A stretch of 14,040 bases of DNA. It comes from DASQTB01 sp035642095. Its GTDB lineage: Bacteria; Actinomycetota; UBA4738; CALAEC01. The stretch spans positions 1 to 14,040 of the forward strand of contig DASQTB010000050.1 in the NCBI GenBank assembly GCA_035642095.1, given 5' to 3'. Both the position numbers and the translations under genes were made by a program. Each line of letters begins with the position of its first letter. The stretch's first letter is position 1. A model generated the notes under the pieces. That model did not search any database, had not been told where the DNA came from, and worked only from the letters and a program-made list of their open reading frames with translations. Below, piece after piece: positions 1 through 6,696 of the stretch.

Positions 1-842
1 ACGAACTCGCCCGTGAGCTCGCTGCGCAGGATCCGGCCGTCCTCGGGGTCCAGCCACGCTCGCTGGACGTAGCGGAGCTCGCCGTCGTAATCGAGTGCGG
101 CGTCCGCAGGGACGTCGAAGCCCGATTGGGCTGAACCCTCCAGGTACTCGGCGGCGGGCACGGAGACGTCGAGGTCGACGGTCACCCGGCTCTCCACCAC
201 CGCGGCGGCCGCGCCGCCGACCACCCAATAGCCGAACAACCGGCCCACCACCGTGAACGGCACGGCGTCGCCCCCGAACGGAGACGGGATCCGGCCTCGA
301 CCGGACCACCCCGTCCCCACCGTGACCGGCTCCGAGGTCAGGAACGGGAACGGGTTGATCGCTCCCGACGGATTCGCATGGACGGTGGGCCCCTGGGCGG
401 CCTGCTCCGGCGGTGCTTCCAGGGCGATGGGCCGGCTGCTGTCGAGGATGGCCCCCAGGGGGGCGACCATGATGCGCCACGGCTCCGGGTTGGACCCGAT
501 CGGGATCTCCCGCCCGTTCGTCGAGGCCGAGATCGGATCGAGATCGACCTCCAGCGTGGCGGTGCCGCCCGGGTCGACCGACACGGCCCGGTGCGTAACG
601 CCGGAGACGGCCTCCCCCCGCACCCCGATGGGAGTCGGCCCGGTGCCGAACACCTGCACGCCTCGGACCTCCGTTCGGTACCGATCTACTCGCCCGGGCC
701 GGAAGGAGAGTCGGAGCCGAACCGGGTCGCCCGGGGCGGGGACGGCCAGCCGTCCTTCGCATCCGGCCAGGACCAGCGCGGCGAGAACCAGGGCTCCGGC
801 TCGGCCCACGCGGGCCGGCCGGCCGGCCTTCGATGGACTCAT
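1..842 (-). CDS. Putative secreted lipoprotein of unknown function (3' end beyond window)
   Basis: Reading the minus strand from the ATG at 842-840 gives 280 uninterrupted codons to the window edge, with the GC-rich third positions of the neighbouring genes. The first 28 residues are a textbook lipoprotein signal: a basic start (K5, R8, R11, R14), a hydrophobic core ALVLAALVLAGC, and a lipobox L25-A26-G27-C28. The mature protein should be lipidated on C28 and held on the outer face of the cytoplasmic membrane. The rest is rich in V, T, G and P in alternating hydrophobic patterns that suggest beta structure; no catalytic motif is visible. The family is not recognised; the general layout resembles uncharacterised lipoproteins of the DUF6263 kind, but that is only an impression. 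It is divergent from the hydrolase at 921, and a TACTCT box at 854-859 could be its -10. Opposite-strand open frames here lack any recognisable protein character. Confidence 0.85.
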   Translation of the reverse strand, partial: MSPSKAGRPARVGRAGALVLAALVLAGCEGRLAVPAPGDPVRLRLSFRPGRVDRYRTEVRGVQVFGTGPTPIGVRGEAVSGVTHRAVSVDPGGTATLEVDLDPISASTNGREIPIGSNPEPWRIMVAPLGAILDSSRPIALEAPPEQAAQGPTVHANPSGAINPFPFLTSEPVTVGTGWSGRGRIPSPFGGDAVPFTVVGRLFGYWVVGGAAAAVVESRVTVDLDVSVPAAEYLEGSAQSGFDVPADAALDYDGELRYVQRAWLDPEDGRILRSELTGEF

Positions 843-853
843 CTTCTCGAGCA

Positions 854-859
854 AGAGTA
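854..859 (-). promoter_or_regulatory. Candidate -10 box TACTCT for the lipoprotein gene
   Basis: TACTCT on the minus strand fits TANNNT and lies 11 nt upstream of the ATG at 842. Transcription would begin a few bases before the ATG, leaving almost no leader. No convincing -35 element is seen. This is weaker than the N7-spaced boxes elsewhere in the window. Confidence 0.3.
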
Positions 860-907
860 GGAGATGGCGAGCCAACGGGGACCTCGCTCCGTGGCCTCGC
901 GGCCTGC

Positions 908-913
908 CACAAT
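908..913 (+). promoter_or_regulatory. Candidate -10 box CACAAT for a leaderless hydrolase mRNA
   Basis: CACAAT is followed by exactly 7 nt and then GTG at 921, so transcription would start at or next to the start codon. The first base departs from TANNNT. The same -10/N7/start geometry recurs before adnA, the hydratase gene and the M50 protease gene, which supports reading this as a leaderless promoter and choosing 921 over the upstream ATG at 864. Confidence 0.4.
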
Positions 914-920
914 CCGGCTC

Positions 921-1832
921 GTGGAGCCGAGGATCGTCCGAGTTCTGGCCCCGAACCCGGGACCCTTCACCCTGGAAGGAACGAACACCTGGGTCGTGGG
1001 AGAACGTCCGGCCGTGGTCATCGATCCCGGTCCCGACGACTCCGGGCACATCCTGGCCCTGCTCGACGAGGCCGAACCCGTGGTGGCCATCCTCCTGACG
1101 CACCGGCATCCCGATCACGCTCCCGGCGCGATCCGGCTCGCCGAGGCGGCCGGGGCCCCGGTCTATGCGTTCCGCCCCCAGGCAGGCGAGCTCCCGCTGG
1201 CCGACGGCGACGTCGTGGACGCAAACGGGGCCCATCTCCGGGTGATCCATACGCCGGGACACACGCCGGATCACGTCTGCTACCTGCTGGAGGGTGAGGG
1301 CAAGGTGTTCACCGGGGATACGGTTCTCGGCCGGGGGACCAGTGTCATCGATCCTCCCGACGGCGATATGGCGGCGTACGTGAGGTCCCTGGAGCGGCTG
1401 CGGAGCCTCGACCCGCAGACGATCTACCCGGGCCATGGGCCGGTCATCTTCACGCCTCGGGGACTCCTCGACTTCTATCTCCGGCACCGTCGGGATCGCG
1501 AGCGGCAGGTGCTCGATGGCCTGGAGAAGGGTCCCCGGACCCCCGAGGAGCTTGTGCCGAGCATCTACGCCGACGAGGTCTCCCCGGACCTTTTCCCGGC
1601 GGCGGCTCGGTCGGTCCTGGCCCACCTCCTCAAGCTGGAGCGAGAGGGGCGGATCGCTCGGACGGGGAGGCACCGGGATCAGCGGTTCGACCTGGTGGAG
1701 GAGAAGGCCTGCCAGAGATGCGGCCGGCCCGCCGCACCCCGATCGCGGTTCTGCCGCCGGTGCGCCTTCGCGGTGCTCCAGGAGGGACCCCTGGCGGCCG
1801 AGCCGAACCCGGCCGATCGCCGCTCTGACTGA
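921..1832 (+). CDS. Metallo-beta-lactamase-fold hydrolase (LACTB2-like) with C-terminal zinc ribbon
   Basis: A 303-residue protein from GTG 921. The two-metal hydrolase motifs are complete: GTNTWVVG and VVIDPGP near the N-terminus, THRHPDH (60-66), H114 in HTPGH, D133 in FTGDTVLG, and H172 in YPGHG. Residues about 185-260 are a helical segment with a winged-helix look, as in the LACTB2/glyoxalase-II-like branch. The C-terminus adds CxxC-x10-CxxC (C264, C267, C278, C281), a likely structural zinc ribbon. Substrate is unknown; relatives include thioester hydrolases and the endoribonuclease LACTB2, so an RNA or thioester substrate is possible but not shown. An in-frame ATG at 864 would add 19 residues without homology-like character, and GTG 921 sits 7 nt behind a -10-like box. 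The 119-residue gene begins 15 nt downstream. Confidence 0.93.
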   Translation: MEPRIVRVLAPNPGPFTLEGTNTWVVGERPAVVIDPGPDDSGHILALLDEAEPVVAILLTHRHPDHAPGAIRLAEAAGAPVYAFRPQAGELPLADGDVVDANGAHLRVIHTPGHTPDHVCYLLEGEGKVFTGDTVLGRGTSVIDPPDGDMAAYVRSLERLRSLDPQTIYPGHGPVIFTPRGLLDFYLRHRRDRERQVLDGLEKGPRTPEELVPSIYADEVSPDLFPAAARSVLAHLLKLEREGRIARTGRHRDQRFDLVEEKACQRCGRPAAPRSRFCRRCAFAVLQEGPLAAEPNPADRRSD

Positions 1833-1833
1833 G

Positions 1834-1839
1834 TATCCT
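1834..1839 (+). promoter_or_regulatory. Candidate -10 box TATCCT before the 119-residue gene
   Basis: TATCCT begins one base after the hydrolase stop codon and is followed by 8 nt and GTG 1848. This could give the small gene and the methyltransferase their own nearly leaderless transcript besides read-through from 921. No -35 element is apparent. Confidence 0.35.
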
Positions 1840-1847
1840 TCTCGTCC

Positions 1848-2207
1848 GTGCGCGCCGAGTTCTTCCGGGCCGAAGCCCCGGACCGGGTCGTCGGCGTCGC
1901 CGTGTGGGATGGCCGCCGGGCCCAGATCGAGACCGAAGACCCTCAGGTCCGTCAGGCCCTGGAGCGCGTGTTCAAGCCGTCGTCCGTCGTCGTCGACCAA
2001 CCTTCCATGCGATCGCCAGGAACGAGCGATTCTGCCGTGGTTGAGCCCGGCGACGAGGAGTGGTTCCGATCCGCGGCGCGGCATCGGGGCGAGCTCGAGG
2101 GCCTGTCACTTCGTCTCGTGGTCGATCGTCCGAGGGGATGGGATCCGGCGCTCGATCCGCAGACCTACGGTTGGGCCGGGCGGAAGGCGCCTTCCCGACG
2201 GCCGTGA
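1848..2207 (+). CDS. Hypothetical protein, 119 residues
   Basis: An open frame from GTG 1848 to TGA 2207, 15 nt after the hydrolase stop and overlapping the methyltransferase start by 4 nt (GTGA at 2204-2207). The gene fills its gap almost exactly and uses GC-rich third positions, which supports it being real. The product is soluble with no signal peptide, membrane segment or cysteine pattern. The first 45 residues look like short beta strands (VVGVAVWDG, AQIETED) and a helix (VRQALERVF); the end is basic (GWAGRKAPSRRP). I do not recognise a family. Its position suggests co-translation with the methyltransferase, but no role is assigned. Confidence 0.7.
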   Translation: MRAEFFRAEAPDRVVGVAVWDGRRAQIETEDPQVRQALERVFKPSSVVVDQPSMRSPGTSDSAVVEPGDEEWFRSAARHRGELEGLSLRLVVDRPRGWDPALDPQTYGWAGRKAPSRRP

Positions 2208-2974
2208 GTGCGAACGTCCATCGCGCCGCGGCGACCGGCTTCGGCCGGGCCGCCGGCTCCTATGAACGGAGTCGTCCCGATTACCCGATCGAGGCCGTCG
2301 ATCGCCTGGTCCAGGAGCTCGAGGTCAGCCGGGGGTGCAGCCTCCTCGATCTCGGCGCCGGGACCGGGAAGCTGACGCGGATGCTCGTTCCCACCGGAGC
2401 CCGGATCACCGCGCTGGAGCCGGTCGATCCGATGCGTCGCACCCTGGCTGGGACCGTGCCTCGGGCTCATGTCGTGGGAGGAACGGCGGAGGCCATTCCC
2501 GCCACCGATGTCAGCTTCGACGCGGTCGTCTGTGCCCAGGCTTTCCACTGGTTCGACGGCCACCGGGCCCTGGCCGAGGTTCATCGTGTCCTCAGGCCTC
2601 GAGGACGATTCGCACTCCTGTGGAACTTTCGCGACGAGTCCGTTGACTGGGTCCGGAGCATGACCGAGATCATCGATCGACACCTCGGCGACACCCCCAG
2701 TGAGCGGACGGGGGAGTGGCGCCGGGCTTTCTCGGCCAGTGATCTGTTCGGGGTCCTCCATCAGCTCCGGTTCGTCCACCGGCAGGAGCTCGACGAGTCG
2801 GGCCTCGTGGAGCGGGCGGCCTCCGTCAGCTACATCGCCGTCCTCCCCCCAGACGACCGCCGGAGCGTGCTCGACGAGATCCGCGAGTTGAGCCGGAGTC
2901 ATCCCGATCTGACCGGACGCGAGCGGTTCGAGCTGCCCTACGTCACGGAGCTGTACTGGTGCACCCGGGCCTGA
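2204..2974 (+). CDS. Class I SAM-dependent methyltransferase (Tmt1/Crg1-like)
   Basis: A 256-residue protein starting at GTG 2204, inside the stop of the preceding gene (GTGA), which implies translational coupling. The frame is open further upstream, but family similarity begins at FGRAAGSYERSRPDYP (13-28). Methyltransferase motifs follow in order: DLGAGTGK (49-56) binding S-adenosylmethionine, E72 at the end of strand 2 (TALEP), the acidic turn and VVCAQAFHWF (108-117), and HRVLRPRGRFALLW (127-140). The AQAFHWF signature and N-terminal RPxYP element are typical of the trans-aconitate methyltransferase-like branch acting on small acids or related metabolites. The methyl acceptor cannot be read from sequence. 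Its stop lies 18 bp from the convergent stop at 2993. Confidence 0.93.
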   Translation: MSANVHRAAATGFGRAAGSYERSRPDYPIEAVDRLVQELEVSRGCSLLDLGAGTGKLTRMLVPTGARITALEPVDPMRRTLAGTVPRAHVVGGTAEAIPATDVSFDAVVCAQAFHWFDGHRALAEVHRVLRPRGRFALLWNFRDESVDWVRSMTEIIDRHLGDTPSERTGEWRRAFSASDLFGVLHQLRFVHRQELDESGLVERAASVSYIAVLPPDDRRSVLDEIRELSRSHPDLTGRERFELPYVTELYWCTRA

Positions 2975-2992
2975 GGGCCTCCGGAAACCATC

Positions 2993-3685
2993 TCAGTGTT
3001 CTTGATGTCCCGGAGGTTCCCCTCCCGGCGGGCCTCCTCCATGGCCAGGAGGGGGCGTGGGCGGCAGGCTCTGCCCCGGGAGCGTTTCGTTCGCCTCGGC
3101 CTGCCCATGCGGCTTCGGCTTCTCGGGCTTCGGCTTCTCGGGGTTCGTCCGTACGGGCTTCGGCTTCCCATGCTTCATCCGCTCGGGCCCCGGGTTCTCA
3201 TTCTTCGTCCCCTCGGACGTGCGCTCAGCGGGCGTCGTCTTTTCGGGGGGCGAGGTCTCCTGCTCGTTCTGCTCCTCAGAGGTGGTTTCGCCGCCGGGAG
3301 GCGCCCCGTCCTCCGTGTTGTCCAGGCTCTCGGGCTCTCCATCTCTGCCATCGAGGTTTGCGGCCCCTACGGTCGAGGGAGGCAGGGCGGCTCCCGACTC
3401 CTGCTCGGGCTCCGGGAAGGCGCCCTGGCCCGGCGCCCCCGCCGGACTCTCGGAGCTCGGCTGCGGGCCGCTGACCTGGATGGGTGCGGACGCGGCCTGG
3501 GAGCGAAGGGGCCCTCCACCGCCGAGGTTCCCGCCGCCGCCGGGGGCCGGCGCCTCTCGTACCAGGACCAGCGCCACGATCGAGCCGGCCAGGGTGAGCG
3601 CCAGTAAGCCCCCAACCAGGGTTGAGACCCAGGGGCGATCCGCTAGTGGGCGGTGACGCGGCGTGCCGGGCGTAGGGCTTGGCAT
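2993..3685 (-). CDS. Single-pass membrane protein with long disordered, charge-segregated tail
   Basis: A 230-residue protein from ATG 3685. After a short Pro/Arg-rich N-terminus comes one hydrophobic helix (about 20-42, VSTLVGGLLALTLAGSIVAL), with arginines on its N-side suggesting that end is cytoplasmic and the tail exported. The remainder is low complexity: Gly/Ala/Pro/Ser linker (45-90), a Glu-rich block (91-165), a Lys-Pro block with KPKP and EKPKP repeats (171-193), and a Gly/Pro/His tail. Aromatic residues are almost absent after residue 90, and there are no cysteines. No enzymatic domain is seen; a spacer, anchor or wall-interacting role is possible but unproven. Open frames on the plus strand here are by-products of the repeats; the membrane helix and start context favour the minus strand. 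It is divergent from adnA and convergent with the methyltransferase. Confidence 0.75.
   Translation of the reverse strand: MPSPTPGTPRHRPLADRPWVSTLVGGLLALTLAGSIVALVLVREAPAPGGGGNLGGGGPLRSQAASAPIQVSGPQPSSESPAGAPGQGAFPEPEQESGAALPPSTVGAANLDGRDGEPESLDNTEDGAPPGGETTSEEQNEQETSPPEKTTPAERTSEGTKNENPGPERMKHGKPKPVRTNPEKPKPEKPKPHGQAEANETLPGQSLPPTPPPGHGGGPPGGEPPGHQEH
3107..3172 (-). repeat. Short Lys-Pro coding repeats (KPKP/EKPKP)
   Basis: Imperfect repeats built on ggcttcggcttctcggg (plus strand) encode, on the minus strand, successive K-P-K-P and E-K-P-K-P units at residues 171-193 of the membrane protein. Such short in-frame repeats can expand or contract by slippage. Confidence 0.7.
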
Positions 3686-3689
3686 CCCT

Positions 3690-3695
3690 ACGCTA
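3690..3695 (-). promoter_or_regulatory. Candidate -10 box TAGCGT for the membrane-protein gene
   Basis: On the minus strand TAGCGT-AGGG-ATG precedes the gene. The spacing (4 nt) is too short for a simple leaderless start at this ATG, so another box (for example around 3694-3700, TACATA) or a different start may be used. The sequence nearly mirrors that at the adnA start. Confidence 0.25.
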
Positions 3696-3755
3696 TGTAT
3701 CGGTTCCGCTGTCGTGAACCTGAAGCCCGCGTGCGGCGGTGTCGGTGGGCGGGGC

Positions 3756-3761
3756 TAGCAT
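3756..3761 (+). promoter_or_regulatory. Candidate -10 box TAGCAT for adnAB
   Basis: TAGCAT matches TANNNT and is followed by AGGG, then two adjacent in-frame ATG codons at 3766 and 3769. The second lies exactly 7 nt from the box, the distance also seen at the hydratase and M50 genes. This supports a leaderless adnA mRNA starting at 3769 and makes the in-frame GTG at 3739 unlikely, since it is upstream of the box. Confidence 0.45.
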
Positions 3762-3768
3762 AGGGATG

Positions 3769-6696
3769 ATGGCGACGCGGCTCCCCCTCGCCCCCGGTCC
3801 GGGGCAGACCGAGGTCCTGGACCTCGATCGAGGCGCCCTGCTCGTGGAGGGGCCTCCTGGCTCCGGCAAGACCACCCTGCTCCGGGAGCGGTTCGCCCGG
3901 CTGGTCGAGAAAGGGGCGAACCCCGAACGGATCCTCCTGCTCGCGCTGCACCGCCGGGCGGCGCTGGAGGGCCGCGATCGACTGGTCCATCGGCTGGGAC
4001 GGTCCCTGGCCGACGTGCCCGTCCAGACCGCGCACGGCCTGGCCTTCCGCCTTCTCGGCCGGCGGTTCGAGGACCTGGGCTACCGCCGACCGCCCGGACT
4101 GCTTTCGGCTCCCGAGCAGTACGCCACGGTGCGCCAGCTCCTGGTCGGGGAGTCCTCCCGGGACTGGCCCCGGTTCGGGCATCTCCTCCACGCTCCCGGC
4201 TTCGTCCGTCAGGTTGCCGACTTCGTCCTCCGTTCCCAGGAGCGGTTGCTCGACCCCCAGGCCGTGTCTGCGCTGGTGGAACGATCGGAGCGAAAGGAGT
4301 ACGCGGAGATCGCCGGGTTCTACGGACGGTACCTCGATGCGTTGGGCGATCGCATCGATTTCGCCGGCCTCCTGTTCCAGGCCGTGACGCTGCTGGAGCG
4401 GGATCTGTCCCCGGACGACGTGTTCGATCACGTGCTGGTCGACGACTACCAGGACGCCACCCCCGCCGCCGAGGCGATCCTCCGGGCGCTCGGCCGGGCA
4501 GCGACCTCGGTGGTGGTCGCCGCCGATCCCGGCGGTCACGTCTTCGGGTACCTGGGCGGCTCGCCCGAACCCCTGGCCCGGCTGGACGAGACGCTGGGCG
4601 GGCTCCGCAGGGTGCGGCTGGGGGAGAGCCACCGCCTGGGGAAACGGCTCGACGTCCTCGCGCCCCTCGACGATCCGGAGGCCGCTCCGCCATCGGGGCC
4701 GGTCCCCGGCATGGACGCCCGTCTCTTCGCTCACCCCGGCGAGGAGGCTGACGCCGTCGCCCACGAGCTGCTCCGGGCCAGGGTCGAGGAGGGCACCCCG
4801 TGGGAGTCCATGGCCGTGATCCTGCGGCGGTACGGCGAGTACCTCACCGCACTTCGCCACGCGCTGGCTCGCCACGGGGTCCCGTTCGTGGTCGTGGCCG
4901 AGGCCTCAGCCGTGGCCACCGAGCCCGTCAATCGCCCCGTGATCGACCTCCTCCGGTACGCCTTCGACGAAGGGCGCCGAGACGATCTCCTGGAGCGGCT
5001 GCTGTCCACACCGCTGGTCGGCCTGGATCCCCACGATGTCCGCAGGCTGCGCCGGCACGCGCACCTCCAACGGCGATCGCTACGGGAGATCGTCGAGGAC
5101 GACGATGTCCCCGACGACCTCCAGGCCCACACCGAACGGTTCCGGCGGTTGATCGAAGACATCCCGGCGCAGGCCGAGGCGCGCGGCCCCGACGGCCTGT
5201 TCTTCTGGCTCTGGTCGACCGTCCCCTACTTCCGCCGGCTCGTCGATGCGGAGGACCGTCATCGTGAACTCGACGCTCTGGCCGCCCTGGGGAACGTCCT
5301 CACCCGGTTCGTCGAGCGTCGCCCCGACGCCACGATCCAGGACTACCTGGAGACGCTCGACGTGGCCGAGTTCGGCCCGGACCCGTGGATCCCCCCCGAG
5401 GAGCGGTACCCGCACGCGGTACGGATCGTCTCCGCCCATCGCACCCACGGGATGGAGTTCGACCTCGCCGTAGTGGTCGGCTGCGTCGAGGGAGAGTTCC
5501 CCAGCCTCGGTCACGGAGAGCCGCTGATCGATGTGGAAGCGCTGGCGTCGCGGCGGACCCCCCGGGATCGATTGCGGCGGCGACTGGCCGAGGAGCGGGC
5601 GTTGTTCCGCCTGGCCGTCTCTCGGGCTCGTCGACGGACGGTGCTTTTCGCCAGTCACTCGACCAGCGCGCGCAGCCCTCGGACGCCCTCTCGGTTCGTC
5701 TCTCGGATGGGACTCGACTGGATCCGGCCGCCCGCCGCGGTGTCACCGGCCGCGTCGCTCCGCACGCTGGAAGCGACCCTCCGTCGTCGTCTGTCAAACA
5801 CCGATGCGCCTCGGGCGGAGCGCCTCGCCGCGCTGGCCGGCTTGCCTCGTGCCGCCGCCGACCCCGGCTCGTGGTGGGGAGCCCGTGACTGGTCGGATCC
5901 CGGCGAGCCGTTGCATCCGGATGAGATCCGGACGTCGTACTCCCGTTTCTCGGTCCTGGAGAACTGCGCCCTCCAGTACCTGTACGCCGTGGAGATGGGC
6001 CTCGATCCCGAGCGGAGCCACCAGATGTGGCTCGGGACCGTGATCCACGACATCATCGACCGGGTCCAGCGGGGGGAGCTGGAGCGGGAGGAGAAGGCGA
6101 TGGAGGACGCCCTCGATGCGGCGTGGCGGCCGGGGGTGTTCCCCAATCGGGCGCTGGAGCGTCAGCGGAATCTCGACGCCCGGAGGATGCTCCGTCTGTG
6201 GCTGGCCGACGAGGGCCACGGCGACGTGGTGAAGTCCGAGGAAGCCTTCGCCTTCCGACTGGACGGGGCGGAGATCCGAGGACGCATCGATGCGGTGTTC
6301 CGGTTCGGGGAGGGCGGCCTCCGCGTTGTCGACTACAAGACGGCTCGAAGCACGCCCACTGGGGATGAGGTCCAGCAGAGCCTCCAGCTCGGCGCGTACT
6401 TCCTGGCGATGCGTCGCGTCCCGGAGCTGGCTGCGCTCGGCGAGCCGCGGTTGCTCGAGCTCGCATATCTCTTCCACGAGGGCTCCGACGGCGGCTACAA
6501 GCACTACCCGGTGAAGCCGGATCGGATCTTCGACTCTCCGAGCGAGTACGAGGCGTGGGCCGAGGGACGGATCCTCGAGCTGCTGGCGGCAGTTCGAGCG
6601 GAGCGGTTCGCTCCGAACCCCGCGGCCGATTGCATGTGGTGCTCGTTCAAGCCGATCTGCCCGGTGTGGCCCCAGGGAGCTGAGGTGACCACGTGA
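3769..6696 (+). CDS. adnA: AdnA-like subunit of an AdnAB helicase-nuclease (UvrD motor plus RecB nuclease)
   Basis: A 975-residue protein counted from ATG 3769 (ATG 3766 and GTG 3739 are alternative starts). The SF1 motor has Walker A GPPGSGKTT (28-36) and motif II DDYQD (225-229), where the usual catalytic Glu is Asp. Motif III reads ADPGGHVFGYLGG, without the normal DPDQ glutamine. Motif V (around 555-565, AHRTHGMEF) is altered; motif VI keeps LAVSRARR. The C-terminal RecB nuclease has H760, D841 in GRIDAVF, and D855/K857 in VVDYKT. C733, C955, C958 and C964 form a likely 4Fe-4S cluster. With AdnB it should form the heterodimer that in mycobacteria resects double-strand breaks. Size and order (adnA then adnB) fit; the motor looks weaker than AdnB's. 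The last 4 nt overlap adnB. Confidence 0.9.
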   Translation: MATRLPLAPGPGQTEVLDLDRGALLVEGPPGSGKTTLLRERFARLVEKGANPERILLLALHRRAALEGRDRLVHRLGRSLADVPVQTAHGLAFRLLGRRFEDLGYRRPPGLLSAPEQYATVRQLLVGESSRDWPRFGHLLHAPGFVRQVADFVLRSQERLLDPQAVSALVERSERKEYAEIAGFYGRYLDALGDRIDFAGLLFQAVTLLERDLSPDDVFDHVLVDDYQDATPAAEAILRALGRAATSVVVAADPGGHVFGYLGGSPEPLARLDETLGGLRRVRLGESHRLGKRLDVLAPLDDPEAAPPSGPVPGMDARLFAHPGEEADAVAHELLRARVEEGTPWESMAVILRRYGEYLTALRHALARHGVPFVVVAEASAVATEPVNRPVIDLLRYAFDEGRRDDLLERLLSTPLVGLDPHDVRRLRRHAHLQRRSLREIVEDDDVPDDLQAHTERFRRLIEDIPAQAEARGPDGLFFWLWSTVPYFRRLVDAEDRHRELDALAALGNVLTRFVERRPDATIQDYLETLDVAEFGPDPWIPPEERYPHAVRIVSAHRTHGMEFDLAVVVGCVEGEFPSLGHGEPLIDVEALASRRTPRDRLRRRLAEERALFRLAVSRARRRTVLFASHSTSARSPRTPSRFVSRMGLDWIRPPAAVSPAASLRTLEATLRRRLSNTDAPRAERLAALAGLPRAAADPGSWWGARDWSDPGEPLHPDEIRTSYSRFSVLENCALQYLYAVEMGLDPERSHQMWLGTVIHDIIDRVQRGELEREEKAMEDALDAAWRPGVFPNRALERQRNLDARRMLRLWLADEGHGDVVKSEEAFAFRLDGAEIRGRIDAVFRFGEGGLRVVDYKTARSTPTGDEVQQSLQLGAYFLAMRRVPELAALGEPRLLELAYLFHEGSDGGYKHYPVKPDRIFDSPSEYEAWAEGRILELLAAVRAERFAPNPAADCMWCSFKPICPVWPQGAEVTT

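Noticed and set aside
253..1098. Long plus-strand open frames over the lipoprotein gene
   Set aside because: Their products are R/S/P-rich with no domain, while the opposite strand encodes a lipobox protein with coherent composition.
2959..3656. Three overlapping plus-strand frames opposite the membrane protein
   Set aside because: They arise from the repetitive GC-rich DNA (repeated GFGFSGF, RLLGLR). The minus-strand frame has a proper membrane helix and start.
3739..3768. GTG 3739 as the adnA start
   Set aside because: It lies upstream of the candidate -10 box, and the extra residues (SVGGASIGM) add nothing conserved. ATG 3769 or 3766 is preferred.
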